Shown here: positions 8,617-17,826 of the stretch, piece after piece
Numbering within the stretch: the stretch's first letter is position 1
How the letters are laid out: each line of letters starts with the position of its first letter
Notes under the pieces: model-generated
Database searches by the model: none
What the model was told of the DNA's origin: nothing
What the model saw: the letters and a program-made list of their open reading frames with translations, nothing else
Assembly (NCBI GenBank): GCA_965149945.1
Contig: CBCTTQ010000010.1
Coordinates: forward strand, 1 to 56,961
Length of the DNA stretch: 56,961 nucleotides
Source: JAHZFN01 sp965149945
Lineage (GTDB): Bacteria; Bacillota; Dehalobacteriia; UBA4068; UBA4997
Direction of reading: 5' to 3'
Program-made: the position numbers and the translations under genes

Positions 8617-8818
8617 TTGATGCTGAAACGGAAAATTTTACTTGCTTTTTTCGTTCTCCAAAAGCAGAAAATGAACAATTGATTCATCATTAAATCTTTT
8701 AAATTATGTAACAGGTGTTTTTATTTATTGTTGCTGAGATGTTGCAAAATCAAACGGCGTTGATTTTCTCTTTTGCAGAATCCGACATTTTTTGTGACGT
8801 GTGTATAAATTTGCGCCG

Positions 8819-9298
8819 TCACGGCGATATTGCCGGCGTCCCATAAGGAAGTAAAAAGAATTTCGGAACATACGAGGCGCCCTTCCTCTTCCGGCGCAGG
8901 TTGCTGATATGGTTGTTGACTGCCTTGCGGGAATAGTAGGTGGAATCCTTCTGTCAGACCAAGTCCGGAATTACTTCATAGGAGTACATGCGTCCGGGGT
9001 GTAGGATGAGCAAAAAAAGCATGTCAAATTCCTTAACCGTCAGCGGGATTATCCGGCTCCGCACCGTTACGAAACGTCTCTTTATGCAAAAACACAAATC
9101 GCTTTCCTGGATTTCTGTCAACGGCTGATTTGTCCGCTTAGGGATAAAATATTGATTTCGAAAAGGAGTGGTGTATGAGATATCTGCCGAAAGATTACCA
9201 GCCTCATAGTCATGGCTAAACTGAACCGGCTCCTTTGTTGGAGTGGAGGCAAGCAGAACAAATTGCTTTTCACCAATCTGCCTGCTGGATTTCGCCAA
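8819..9298 (-). pseudogene. Remnant of an OmpR-type response regulator (DNA-binding domain)
   Basis: On the minus strand, 9298-8954 encodes 114 residues whose second half reads 'RRFVTVRSRIIPLTVKEFDM' and then 'LFLLILHPGRMYSYEVI', the winged-helix opening of OmpR/PhoB regulators. After the stop the missing recognition helix appears in another frame at about 8910-8850: 'YYSRKAVNNHISNLRRKRKG'. So a frameshift splits the DNA-binding domain. No receiver domain was recognisable upstream. It is next to the ABC exporter and may have been its regulator. Confidence 0.75.
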
Positions 9299-9363
9299 GT
9301 CCAGTACGGCTAATTCCCCATCTTACCACCACTCCTGACTACAATGAAACAGCGGAAAAATTT

Positions 9364-11097
9364 TTACGTCAGCTTCCAATTCTGGCTCTCTGTTTGCAGT
9401 TTCACCATATAAGCATACATCCCGTTTTGCTTCATCAACTTTTCCGGAGAGCCTTCTTCCACTACGGTTCCTTCTGAGAGCGCCACGATTTTATCCGCTC
9501 CGGCTACGGTGCGCATTCGGTGAGCAATTATCAACACAGTCTTATCTGCGATCAGACGGGAAAGAGCGGTCTGAATCAGGGTTTCATTCTCGACATCCAG
9601 CGAAGCGGTGGCCTCATCCAAAAGAATAATCGGGGCGTTTTTCAGGAAAGCTCGCGCGATGGAAATTCGCTGACGCTCCCCGCCGGAAAGCTCACAGCCG
9701 TTTTCCCCAATAGTGGTATGCCAACCATCCGGCAACTTTTCGGCAAATTCATCCACATTGGCAAGTCTTGCCGCTTCTAATACCTGTTCGTCGGTTGCGT
9801 CCTTATTCCCGATTCGTATATTTTCTAGAATAGTATTGTTAAACAGGGTAACGTCCTGAAAGACAATGGAGAATAGGGAAAGCAGCGCCTCCGGATCAAT
9901 TTTCGAAATGTCCATGCCGCCCACAGTGATTTTTCCCTGATTTACATCCCAAAACCTTGCCGCCAGCCGGGAAACCGTTGTTTTCCCGCCGCCGGACGGC
10001 CCCGCCAAAGCGGTAACTTCGCCCTGTTTTGCGGTAAAGGAAACATCTTTCAGTACGGTTTCCCCTGTGTTATAAGCAAAACCTACATGGTCGAAGACAA
10101 TATCATATCCCTTGTTAGAGAGTGTGGTATCTCCCTGCTGAATCGGATGATCGAGGATTTCGTTCATGCGGGCAATATTGGTGCGGGTGCTGATAACTGC
10201 CGCCAGATTTTGCAGCGCTCCTTGCAGCGGGTCGTAAAGCCTTGATACAACGAGCAGGAACATGAAGAAGGTCAGTACATCAAGGCTGCCTCTTATCAGC
10301 AGGATTGAGCCTACCAGTGCAACCGTGGCAATTCCCAGTTTTAATATCAGGGAGGCGGAAACTACAAAGGCGGCCAGTCCAAATTCGTTTAGGATAGAGC
10401 GGTGTTCTACAGCGCGGATTTTTTTTTCTAATCCTTTTAGATATTCCGATTCAGCGTTGTTGGCTTTTAGGTCGCGTACGGTTTCGATACACTCCTGAAT
10501 CCCGTCTGCACAGGCCATCTTCACATCCATCGCTTTTTGATTGAGCCGTTCCTGTACCTTTGCGGAGAACCCTACAATAGCAAAGGCAATCGGTAATACC
10601 CACAGCGCCGCCAGCGCCATACGCCAGTCAAACACCAAAAGGCTGATAGAAATCAAAACAGTAGAAATAACAGAACCTGCCAGTTCCGGTATAAAATGGG
10701 AAAAGCTCTGTTCCAAAAAGGTGCAGTCGGCCATGATGGTACTGGTCAGGTCTGCCAGATCCTTTTTCCCGAAGAAAGATAACGGTATTTTCCGTAATCG
10801 TTCAGCCAGCGTAATCCTCCGTATACCGCTTTCCGTATAGGTGGCGAAATAAGTAGCGTTGTACTGAATGTAAGTGGTAAGCAGAATTAGACCGATGCAC
10901 ACCGCGCAGCCGATAATGTAAAAGGTGATTTTTTCACCGGGAACGCCGCCGTTCATCAGATCAGCTACTAAAAAATACAAAAGCCCCACAGGAAGCATAA
11001 AGGAAAGATTTTGAAGTACGCAGGCCATACAGCCTTTCACCAGATCTTTAGCCCCCTGTTCGGAAAGGGCATATCTTTTTTTGAGCCAATTAATCAC
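9364..11097 (-). CDS. ABC exporter, fused permease-ATPase (second subunit)
   Basis: A 577-residue half-transporter. Six membrane helices occupy roughly residues 15-310, followed by an ATPase domain with Walker A 'GPSGGGKTT', signature 'LSGGERQRIS' and Walker B 'IILLDEATASLD'. The first base pair of its GTG start (11097) is one base past the stop of the upstream gene, with AAGGAGGT within that gene's end, so the two are tightly coupled and should form a heterodimer. Pairs of this type next to TetR genes usually export drugs, peptides or siderophore-like compounds in Bacillota. The cargo is not known. Confidence 0.92.
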   Translation of the reverse strand: MINWLKKRYALSEQGAKDLVKGCMACVLQNLSFMLPVGLLYFLVADLMNGGVPGEKITFYIIGCAVCIGLILLTTYIQYNATYFATYTESGIRRITLAERLRKIPLSFFGKKDLADLTSTIMADCTFLEQSFSHFIPELAGSVISTVLISISLLVFDWRMALAALWVLPIAFAIVGFSAKVQERLNQKAMDVKMACADGIQECIETVRDLKANNAESEYLKGLEKKIRAVEHRSILNEFGLAAFVVSASLILKLGIATVALVGSILLIRGSLDVLTFFMFLLVVSRLYDPLQGALQNLAAVISTRTNIARMNEILDHPIQQGDTTLSNKGYDIVFDHVGFAYNTGETVLKDVSFTAKQGEVTALAGPSGGGKTTVSRLAARFWDVNQGKITVGGMDISKIDPEALLSLFSIVFQDVTLFNNTILENIRIGNKDATDEQVLEAARLANVDEFAEKLPDGWHTTIGENGCELSGGERQRISIARAFLKNAPIILLDEATASLDVENETLIQTALSRLIADKTVLIIAHRMRTVAGADKIVALSEGTVVEEGSPEKLMKQNGMYAYMVKLQTESQNWKLT

Positions 11098-11098
11098 G

Positions 11099-12871
11099 TT
11101 ATTTTACCTCCTTTGCAACCTTCCACTGAACAGAAGTTTGATAATCCTGCCACATCCGACTGAATATGTCGCCTTTCCCTAATAGCTCTTGGATGTTGCC
11201 GTTTTCCGCTATCCGGCCGTTTTCGATGACGTAAATTTGATCCGCTCCGACTACCGTGGAGAGCCGATGGGCGATCATAATTACCGTTTTCCCCTCAGAT
11301 AGTTTGGAGAAGGCCGCCTGCACACGAGTTTCGTTATCCGGGTCGGCAAAGGCTGTGGCCTCGTCTAAAATTATAACAGGCGCGTCTTTCAACATGACAC
11401 GGGCGATGGCGATTCGCTGTTGTTCTCCTCCTGAAAGGTATACGCCCTTTGTGCCGATTACGGTGTCTGCGCCTTGGGGCAGCTTTTCAAGAATATCGTC
11501 GCACTGTGCGTTATGGAGCGCGGTCATGATTTCTTTGCGGGTCGCATCCGGTTTGCCCATGCGCACATTTTCCAAAATTGAGGCTTTGATTAGGCGACTG
11601 TTTTGGAACACAAAAGAAACGGTGTTCATAAGTTCTTCTTTCGGTATGCTTTTTACATTCACGCCGCCTATTTTTACACTGCCGCTTTGCGGATCAAAGA
11701 ACCGGCAGATTAGGTTGGCAAGAGTGGTTTTACCTCCTCCGGACGGTCCCACAAAGGCGACTTTCTGCCCTGTGGGAATCGAAAGGGAAATATCTTTGAT
11801 AACTTCGTTTTTTCCGTCATAGCTGAAATGAATGTGATTAAGCTGTACCGAAGCGTTGTTCGGGTGTTCCGGCTGTTTGGGTTCTGCAAGCGGCTTAAGA
11901 TTCAACACGCTGTCGATTCTCCGCAAGGCATCATCCACAATCATGGCGTTTTCGCTCTGGAACATGATGCGGGTAAGGGTGACGGAGATAATGGGTGTAA
12001 TGATAATATAGAACATGAGATCCAGCAGGAAATCTTTTGTAACGCCATCACCCGTAAAAATCAGTGCGCCGGCAATCAGTGCGGCAAAGACTCCGTTGAT
12101 GGCCGTCGTGTAGAACATCATGGGTGTCCGAAGCTCCTTGGTATAGGCGATTACCCATACTTTATACCGGTCAATGGAATCTTTGAACTTTTTGAAGGAG
12201 AAGATGGTCTGCCCGAAAGTTTTGACAACAGGAATCCCTCGTACATACTCCACCGCTTCATTGGACATATCGTCAAGGGCATTTTGGTATTCTTTCATTT
12301 TTTCCTGCATCCGCTTTCCGGTCATTGCCATCATAATCAGAAATCCCAGCACGACCGGAACAAGGCTCAAAAGCCCCAGTCTCCAGTCAAAAATCAGCAA
12401 CAGCGCCAAAAGACCGCAGGGCGTCGCGATAGCATTGGCGCGGTCTGGAAGCTGGTGAGCCAGATAAGTTTCGGTGGCGGCGCTGGATTCGTTGACGATC
12501 TTGCGGAGTCTGCCGCTGCCGAACTGTTCTACAAAACCAAGGGGTAGCTGAACGATATGCTCCATCGTTTGCAAGCGCAGGTTGGTGGCGATACGAAACG
12601 CTCCCTTGTGGGAACACATCAAACCTCCTATGTAGATTAGTACCGCGATGACGGCAAACAGCACCGCCATCCAACCGTTATGGGTCAGGTTTTGCGCATG
12701 GCTGAAATCCGGCGCAATCTCCAGCACCTCCTGGATGATTTTCCAGATATAGTAGCAGGGCATTAATGCGACGAGGGCGCTGATTGCCGAAAGCGCCCAT
12801 GAAACATAGATCAGGTATTTGTGGCTGCCTGCAATCTGTAGCAGGCGTGACAGATTGGATTGTTTTTTCAA
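11099..12871 (-). CDS. ABC exporter, fused permease-ATPase (first subunit)
   Basis: A 590-residue half-transporter with an N-terminal six-helix domain (residues about 15-310) and a C-terminal ATPase with Walker A 'GPSGGGKTT', signature 'LSGGEQQRIA' and Walker B 'VIILDEATAFADPD'. Here the D-loop is ADPD instead of the usual SLD or ALD, so one of the two composite ATP sites may be asymmetric. The start at ATG 12871 follows GGAGGAAG. A perfect palindrome and a decayed TetR gene lie upstream, indicating that the exporter was once, and may still be, induced by its substrate. Confidence 0.92.
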   Translation of the reverse strand: MKKQSNLSRLLQIAGSHKYLIYVSWALSAISALVALMPCYYIWKIIQEVLEIAPDFSHAQNLTHNGWMAVLFAVIAVLIYIGGLMCSHKGAFRIATNLRLQTMEHIVQLPLGFVEQFGSGRLRKIVNESSAATETYLAHQLPDRANAIATPCGLLALLLIFDWRLGLLSLVPVVLGFLIMMAMTGKRMQEKMKEYQNALDDMSNEAVEYVRGIPVVKTFGQTIFSFKKFKDSIDRYKVWVIAYTKELRTPMMFYTTAINGVFAALIAGALIFTGDGVTKDFLLDLMFYIIITPIISVTLTRIMFQSENAMIVDDALRRIDSVLNLKPLAEPKQPEHPNNASVQLNHIHFSYDGKNEVIKDISLSIPTGQKVAFVGPSGGGKTTLANLICRFFDPQSGSVKIGGVNVKSIPKEELMNTVSFVFQNSRLIKASILENVRMGKPDATRKEIMTALHNAQCDDILEKLPQGADTVIGTKGVYLSGGEQQRIAIARVMLKDAPVIILDEATAFADPDNETRVQAAFSKLSEGKTVIMIAHRLSTVVGADQIYVIENGRIAENGNIQELLGKGDIFSRMWQDYQTSVQWKVAKEVK

Positions 12872-12944
12872 AGAAGCTTCCTCCTTTTCTTTATTTTGTT
12901 TATTGATAAAGAGAACGCAGGCGCGTGAGTCTTATATCCAAATA

Positions 12945-12962
12945 AGTTAGCTATTGCTAACT
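12945..12962. promoter_or_regulatory. Perfect palindrome, probable TetR-type operator
   Basis: The 18-base agttagc-tatt-gctaact is a perfect inverted repeat with a four-base centre. It lies 74 bases upstream of the ABC exporter start and between the exporter and the decayed TetR gene, the expected place for that repressor's binding site. Confidence 0.6.
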
Positions 12963-12984
12963 CACAGACAAAAATTACAAGGCA

Positions 12985-13571
12985 TTACTGCCCCATAATT
13001 TTCATCCATCCAGCTGTATCAAAGATTCGCATTTCCTTTACATAGTTTTTTGCGGCATTTTATGGATTACCGGTTCAAAGAAGGTATGAAACATAACGAT
13101 AATCAGAATATGCTCCAGTGTAGAATCGATTTGCAGGGAAGGCATCCCGGTTCCAACGGAACCTTTTGATAGGAGGTGTTGCTTCCGCTTCGATTTCTAC
13201 CATTTAATTGATGAGACCAGAAAATGTTGTCCTTTTCGTACAACAATGAATAAGTTTAAATTTTTTCAGATGCTCATAGACGGAATGAAACCTCTCAAAT
13301 CAAACATATAGGCGCCGGAAATATTGTTTAAAACCTCCGTCTGTTGTTCGTGGGGAAGATCGGCGAATTTCTTCTGCGCCTTCTGAAAACAGTCCGGCAA
13401 ATACGCGTAATGTTCGCTCGCCAAATCCTTCAACAATTTTTCTTTGCTTTTATAAAAAACATAAAAGGCTCCGGTTGTCATATCCACAGATTTTATGGTA
13501 TTCCTCAGAGAAGCGTTTTTGTAAAACGCTGCCTTTGCGGCTCGGTGGATGTCTTCTAAGGTTATCAGGTT
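12985..13571 (-). pseudogene. Decayed TetR-family repressor
   Basis: Read on the minus strand, the pieces of a whole TetR protein appear in order but in different frames. The helix-turn-helix reads 'SLRNTIKSVDMTTGAFYVFY' with 'KSKEKLLKDLASEH' (about 13500-13420). The frame then shifts to 'SVYEHLKKFKLIHCCT' (about 13285-13240), then 'IDSTLEHILIIVMFHTFFEP' (about 13130-13075), then 'NYVKEMRIFDTAGWMKIMG' (about 13045-12988). The best single open frame covers only 13266-13487. The C-terminal pieces fit the TetR subgroup found with paired ABC exporters. At least three frameshifts make this a pseudogene, so the downstream exporter has probably lost its cognate repressor. Confidence 0.85.
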
Positions 13572-13593
13572 TCAGTCTATCTTTTTTGACTGT

Positions 13594-13606
13594 ATAACAT
13601 TGTTAT
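13594..13606. promoter_or_regulatory. Small inverted repeat upstream of the TetR remnant
   Basis: ataac-att-gttat is an inverted repeat in an AT-rich promoter-like region about 25 bases before the first TetR codons. It may have been an autoregulatory site. Confidence 0.3.
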
Positions 13607-13820
13607 GTATCACTGTTATATTATAGCTCGTGAAAAATCTCTTGTCAAGAGAAAAAGCGTGTCTGGCGCATTTAACAAGTTAACAGCAATACAATATGTA
13701 CATGTTTTGCGATTTTCCGGATTATGCCGACCCAAAATGCTAACTCTCAAGCCTCCAAAATCGTTTCTTTCGGTGACGGTCGTGCGTTTGCGGATGTTGG
13801 AAGTTTGAAATAAAAAAAAG
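13607..13820. other. Gene-poor gap
   Basis: About 200 bases between the TetR remnant and the next terminator. A plus-strand frame to 13808 encodes 'DFPDYADPK'-like residues only after frame changes; I recognise no family and no ribosome binding site. Possibly eroded coding DNA. Confidence 0.3.
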
Positions 13821-13870
13821 AAAAGCTCTATGCAAATGATTTATCCATTCACATAGAGTTTTCTTTTTTT
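13821..13870. terminator. Terminator hairpin, probably bidirectional
   Basis: An aaaagctctatg / catagagtttt stem, 7 bp plus a wobble and four A:T pairs, has A-runs on one side and T-runs on the other. It can end transcripts from either strand. Confidence 0.7.
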
Positions 13871-13963
13871 TCGTTCACTTGGTATGGATCAGTATTTTTG
13901 TACTACTTCTTTACGCTTCTCTGCCAATTGTCAGCAGACTTTGTTTGGAAAATTTTGCAGGGT

Positions 13964-14725
13964 TTACTGTTTTTTGATATTTTCATAAGCCAAAATAGCG
14001 GCTCCGATGGCGCCGGCATATTGCGAAAGGGGATGGGTATAGATAGGAGTTTTTAAATACTTTTCTAAAGTTGTTTTGACGATTTGCGATTTGGCCAAGC
14101 CGCCGGATAAAAAGATGTCGCCCTGGATATTTTTTAACTGAGCGGAAAAAGAAGCCACTCTTTTACAAATAGATTCAATAACGCCTAATAAAATATCACC
14201 GGGATCTTTTCCTTGCGCCAATAGCCCGATCACTTCGCTTTCTGCAAAAACAGCGCACATGCTGTTGATTTCTACCGGATGATGGTTGGCGGTAAATTGA
14301 TCGATTTCTGATAACGGTTGTTCCATTTTTTGCATCATCATTTCAATGAAGCGACCTGTTCCGGCCGCGCATTTATCATTCATCAAAAAATCTTCCACTT
14401 GTCCTTGGGCGTTTAAGGCGATCACTTTGGAGTCTTGCCCGCCCACATCGATGATTTTTCTGGCAGTCGGATGTAAAAATGCCGCTCCCCGCGCATGACA
14501 GGTGATTTCTGTGATGCGTTTATCAGCCTGTGCAAGCAGATTCCTGCCATAGCCGGTGGTGATGATATAACCGATCTCTTTTTGGGAAAATGTCTGATAA
14601 AGCTGTTTCATCGTTTGTTGTGGGTTGGCTCCCGTTGGTAAAACTGCTTTTTCGGCAATTTGCTTGCCATCAAAGAGAATTGCTTTGGTTCCGGAAGATC
14701 CGGAATCGATTCCCAAACTGTACAT
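13964..14725 (-). CDS. HgdC-type 2-hydroxyacyl-CoA dehydratase activase (BadF/BcrA ATPase family)
   Basis: A 253-residue ASKHA-fold ATPase. The phosphate-binding 'LGIDSGSSGTKAILFDG' opens the protein, 'IIDVGGQDSKVI' lies near residue 95, and the two cysteines that bind the bridging [4Fe-4S] cluster of the homodimer are seen in 'NDKCAAGTGRF' (Cys119) and 'SMCAVFAESEV' (Cys157). In amino-acid fermenters this protein drives one electron, at the cost of ATP, into a 2-hydroxyacyl-CoA dehydratase. No dehydratase subunits are adjacent, so its partner must be elsewhere. I chose ATG 14725 because GGGAGG precedes it at the right distance; the ATG six bases earlier is too close. Confidence 0.9.
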   Translation of the reverse strand: MYSLGIDSGSSGTKAILFDGKQIAEKAVLPTGANPQQTMKQLYQTFSQKEIGYIITTGYGRNLLAQADKRITEITCHARGAAFLHPTARKIIDVGGQDSKVIALNAQGQVEDFLMNDKCAAGTGRFIEMMMQKMEQPLSEIDQFTANHHPVEINSMCAVFAESEVIGLLAQGKDPGDILLGVIESICKRVASFSAQLKNIQGDIFLSGGLAKSQIVKTTLEKYLKTPIYTHPLSQYAGAIGAAILAYENIKKQ

Positions 14726-15002
14726 TTCCATTCCTCCCAAGGGCTTTTCTGAAATTCTATCTGACATGAGATTTATTATATCATGCGCGTTTCTTTCTGT
14801 CCAATCAAATTCTTTTATGGAAGAAATGCAATGCAATGAGAACATATAGGGCTTCTGTTAAAAAAGAGTTTTGCAGGGAAAGGGAAAACGCTGTAATGAC
14901 AAGCGCGCGGAAATTATTTCGGGCGATGGCGTTTTATGAAAAACCAATAGCCAAAGATAATCAAACCAATGACACAAAGAATGTTATACATGGGGTCCTC
15001 CT

Positions 15003-15647
15003 TTAAAATTCCATCTTTCGTAAGACGTCGATGCTGATTTTGCAGGAAATTAACCAAAGCAAAACAGCCGCGATTAGAGTGATACCGAATACCAAACTTA
15101 ATCGAATCAGCGGCAGGGAGTCAAGCAATGCGGTAAGATCAATTTGGAAAAGCTGTTCCAAGATTAGTCCCAAAAGAATAATTGCTCCGAGGACGCCGAT
15201 AAGAACGATTCTCCCTTTTTCGCTGCCGAATTTTATTTGAATGGGCAGCATAACGGCTTGAAAAATTAAAATAAACGGGAGGATTGCCACTGCGCTGAGG
15301 AGTACACCCGTAAAGGGCATGTTATTTCGAAAAAATGTAATAAGCAGAGAAAGCAGCGTGATGAAAAGCCAGCTGCTGCCACCCAAGATCAACCCCAGAC
15401 AATATTTTTCAATGACATAACCTGCGCGCGAAAAGGGTAATGTGAACAAAAAGGCATTGCCGTTATCAAACTGATCGTAGCTGATAGTACTCAAAGTAAA
15501 CATAGAAAGGATTAAAGAGAAAAAACCTAACGGAAAAGTGATGTCATTTGTGAACAAAAGCAATCCCAAGGAAACGACTAAAATCAGCAGAAAAAAAATT
15601 TTTTGTGAAATCAGCAGTTTGAAATCTTTTATTAAAAGTCCTTTCAT
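15003..15647 (-). CDS. ABC-2 type transporter permease
   Basis: A 214-residue membrane protein with six hydrophobic segments and the ABC-2 permease pattern: 'LLIKDFKLLISQKIFFLL' at the start, charged loop 'SYDQFDNGNAFLFTLPFSR', then 'GRIVLIGVLGAIILLGLIL'. It follows the ATPase gene by three bases and should form the membrane part of that transporter. The cargo is unknown; related YtrBC/BcrAB-like systems respond to cell-envelope stress. Confidence 0.85.
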   Translation of the reverse strand: MKGLLIKDFKLLISQKIFFLLILVVSLGLLLFTNDITFPLGFFSLILSMFTLSTISYDQFDNGNAFLFTLPFSRAGYVIEKYCLGLILGGSSWLFITLLSLLITFFRNNMPFTGVLLSAVAILPFILIFQAVMLPIQIKFGSEKGRIVLIGVLGAIILLGLILEQLFQIDLTALLDSLPLIRLSLVFGITLIAAVLLWLISCKISIDVLRKMEF

Positions 15648-15650
15648 CCG

Positions 15651-16496
15651 TTATTCCCCCTTGATCATCATCGTAATTACACGGTCGATATTCCCCTTTT
15701 CAATGGCGATTTGGGGATAATTTTCCATGTAAAATTGTTTTTGATTGGTAAGGCAGCTGTATCCGTAAGGTTCTTTTTTCTGACGCAGAAGATAAGATTT
15801 ATCCAGCATCTGATATTGATTGGTATCAACTTTCAGCAATGCGTAATCACTCAACAAAACATCGGTGTCCTCATGGAAGATGATTTTGCCGTTGTCAATC
15901 ATGTAAAGATCATCACATAATGTTTCCAAGTCATTGGAAATATGAGAGCTGATCAAAATTGCGTGTTCTTCTTGTTCTTCCATAAAATCTCGCAACATTT
16001 CCAGCAATTCTTCTCTGGCGATGACATCCAATCCCGCAGTGGGTTCATCTAAAAGAAGCAGTTTCGCATGGTGGGAAATGGCTGTCAAAACTTTGAGTTT
16101 GGCTTTCATTCCCGTAGAAAAGCATTCGATCTTTTTATTCAAAGGTAACTGTAGGCGTTGAGTTTCTTCGAGAAAAAATTTTTTATCAAACCGAGGATAG
16201 AAATTTTGCAAGATGGGTACGAGGTCTTTGATTCGTAAATAATCGCTGAAGCCGGAGTCCGCCAATACGACCCCCAGCTCTTCTTTGTCATGGGGAGTGC
16301 AGGAGGCAAGATCTTTCCCCAATAGGGTGATCTGCTCGCTATCTGCTGCAATCAGCCCCAGTACTGCCTTGAAAACGGTACTTTTTCCGGCTCCGTTTTG
16401 CCCGATCAGACCGGTGATGGTGCCGGGCGGGATGTCCAGAGAACAATCTAAAGAAAAACTTCCGTATTGTTTTGTCAAGTGTTTGATATGCAGCAT
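15651..16496 (-). CDS. ABC transporter ATP-binding protein
   Basis: A 281-residue soluble ATPase: Walker A 'GLIGQNGAGKSTVFK', signature 'FSTGMKAKL', Walker B 'LLLLDEPTAGLD' and the 'ISSHISNDLE' switch His region. The C-terminal 80 residues are extra to the core domain, as in BcrA/YtrB proteins. It lies between its GntR regulator and permease with gaps of three bases on each side, so the three form one operon. Confidence 0.9.
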   Translation of the reverse strand: MLHIKHLTKQYGSFSLDCSLDIPPGTITGLIGQNGAGKSTVFKAVLGLIAADSEQITLLGKDLASCTPHDKEELGVVLADSGFSDYLRIKDLVPILQNFYPRFDKKFFLEETQRLQLPLNKKIECFSTGMKAKLKVLTAISHHAKLLLLDEPTAGLDVIAREELLEMLRDFMEEQEEHAILISSHISNDLETLCDDLYMIDNGKIIFHEDTDVLLSDYALLKVDTNQYQMLDKSYLLRQKKEPYGYSCLTNQKQFYMENYPQIAIEKGNIDRVITMMIKGE

Positions 16497-16499
16497 CGG

Positions 16500-16871
16500 T
16501 TATTCCTCCAAAAGTAATTCCAGTAATTTTTTGAGTTCTTCATCACTGATTCCATATTGTCTGCTTTTTTGAATGATCCGTTCCAATTCTGTTTCCAGTT
16601 CTTTCATTTGCTCTTCCCATAAAAGTTCACGGTTGGTCGCGGCCACATAGGTGCCTTTACCGTGAATGGTTACGGTAAATCCTTCTTGTTCCAGGTGGTC
16701 GTAAGCTTTTTTTACGGTTAGGGCGCTGATTTTCAGCTCTTTAGACAGGGTACGAACAGACGGCAGGTTGTCGTTTTCTTTTAGTTTGCCGTCACGGATC
16801 AGCGTTTTAACCTGTTCTGCAATTTGCTCATAAATGGGAATCATTGAGGAAGTATTGATAATCAGATTCAT
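16500..16871 (-). CDS. GntR-family regulator (YtrA subfamily)
   Basis: A 123-residue protein: winged helix from 'IYEQIAEQVKTLIRDGKL' through 'LPSVRTLSKELKISALTVKK' and 'YDHLEQEGFTVTIHGKGTYV', then a short helical tail (about 50 residues) that replaces the large effector domain of other GntR proteins. That layout defines the YtrA group, which represses the ABC operon it begins. ATG 16871 has AAGGAGGA 7 bases upstream. The promoter immediately before it is woven into repeated sequences that are likely to be its operators. Confidence 0.88.
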   Translation of the reverse strand: MNLIINTSSMIPIYEQIAEQVKTLIRDGKLKENDNLPSVRTLSKELKISALTVKKAYDHLEQEGFTVTIHGKGTYVAATNRELLWEEQMKELETELERIIQKSRQYGISDEELKKLLELLLEE

Positions 16872-16887
16872 TGCCGGCGTCCTCCTT

Positions 16888-16934
16888 GATAACAGTATAT
16901 AACAGTATAGAACTGTTGTCAAGTGTTATATACT
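16888..16934 (-). promoter_or_regulatory. Sigma-A promoter embedded in GntR operator-like repeats
   Basis: On the minus strand TTGACA (16922-16917), 17 bases and TATACT (16899-16894) form the promoter. The 10-base unit ataacagtat occurs twice in tandem across the -10 element (16889-16908), with inverted partners in 'actgtt' at 16912-16917 and 'gtgttatatactgtt' at 16923-16937. Binding of a GntR dimer here would block RNA polymerase directly. Confidence 0.65.
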
Positions 16935-16937
16935 GTT

Positions 16938-17739
16938 TGTTGAAAATTTTAAAAAAAAACACGGTTTTCTTAAGACATACCTTTGCACTGTATGTAAGAA
17001 TGGTTTCTTCTTTGATTTTATTAGGTGTATTGTTCTTGTGGACGAGAACCGTTGCAGGTTGTCAAATCGTAGGTTTGTGTTACCGCTTCAGTATCTGGAT
17101 AGTCCGCCAAATCAGTCGGGTTTACTTCCACCGGCGAGGTGGTTCTCCCAATTGGAAGGCGCGCCCCGTTTCAATGGTTGCGCTGCTTTGCATATTTTTT
17201 CTATGATTGACGCCGGCAGGCCGCCGTCTGTTTTGGCGTTATCTTGGGGAGATTCGCAAGAGTAGGGTTCTTCCATGGGGGTAGCCGGAATATAGATGTC
17301 TGCTCAGTACAGAGATTTTGTTTTACTTTCTTTATCAATCCGCTAAACTTCAATTGTATTTTTGATAAGGGCTTTGCCTTGATAAACGGCTGCATTTTCG
17401 CTGTTTGTTTCCATTTCCCTGCCAGATTGGATGAGCGGTGGGTTTTCCTCCATTGTGTCGCTGTAGGTTATCAATCCAACAACCAATACGATGCTGAAAA
17501 CCAAAACAGAAATTTCTTTTTCTTCATTTTCATCTTTTCCCCGCATAAAAAGTGATTGGAATGAGCGAAAAACAGGAAAACACTGAAACGATTCCTTCTT
17601 TCCGCGTCCTTTTTGATAGTTTGATTTTTTTGCTTGCACTACGGAAATGAACAGGTTTTTCCATGGATTCGTAAAGATTTTATGAAAAGAGATTTTGAAC
17701 AGATAGCGGCAATAAATAGGTCGCCAAATAAAAAACAAA
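16938..17739. other. Gene-free or eroded stretch
   Basis: Nearly 800 bases without a convincing gene. The best candidate is a minus-strand frame from ATG 17546 to 17343 (67 residues) containing a single hydrophobic segment 'VLVFSIVLVVGLITY' after a charged start, like a small anchored protein. It has no clear ribosome binding site, and the same DNA reads 'MKKKKFLFWFSA' in another frame. I see no repeats, RNA gene or promoter I would defend. Confidence 0.3.
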
Positions 17740-17786
17740 AGAAAAATATAAACAGCACTCGTTTGTTTGAGCGCTGTTTATATTTG
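17740..17786 (-). terminator. glmS terminator
   Basis: On the minus strand a perfect 12-bp stem (aatataaacagc / gctgtttatatt) is followed by TTTT-rich sequence, about 40 bases after the glmS stop. Confidence 0.8.
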
Positions 17787-17826
17787 AATAAAATTTTGTT
17801 TGGATACTTTGCATAAGGATGTGAGA

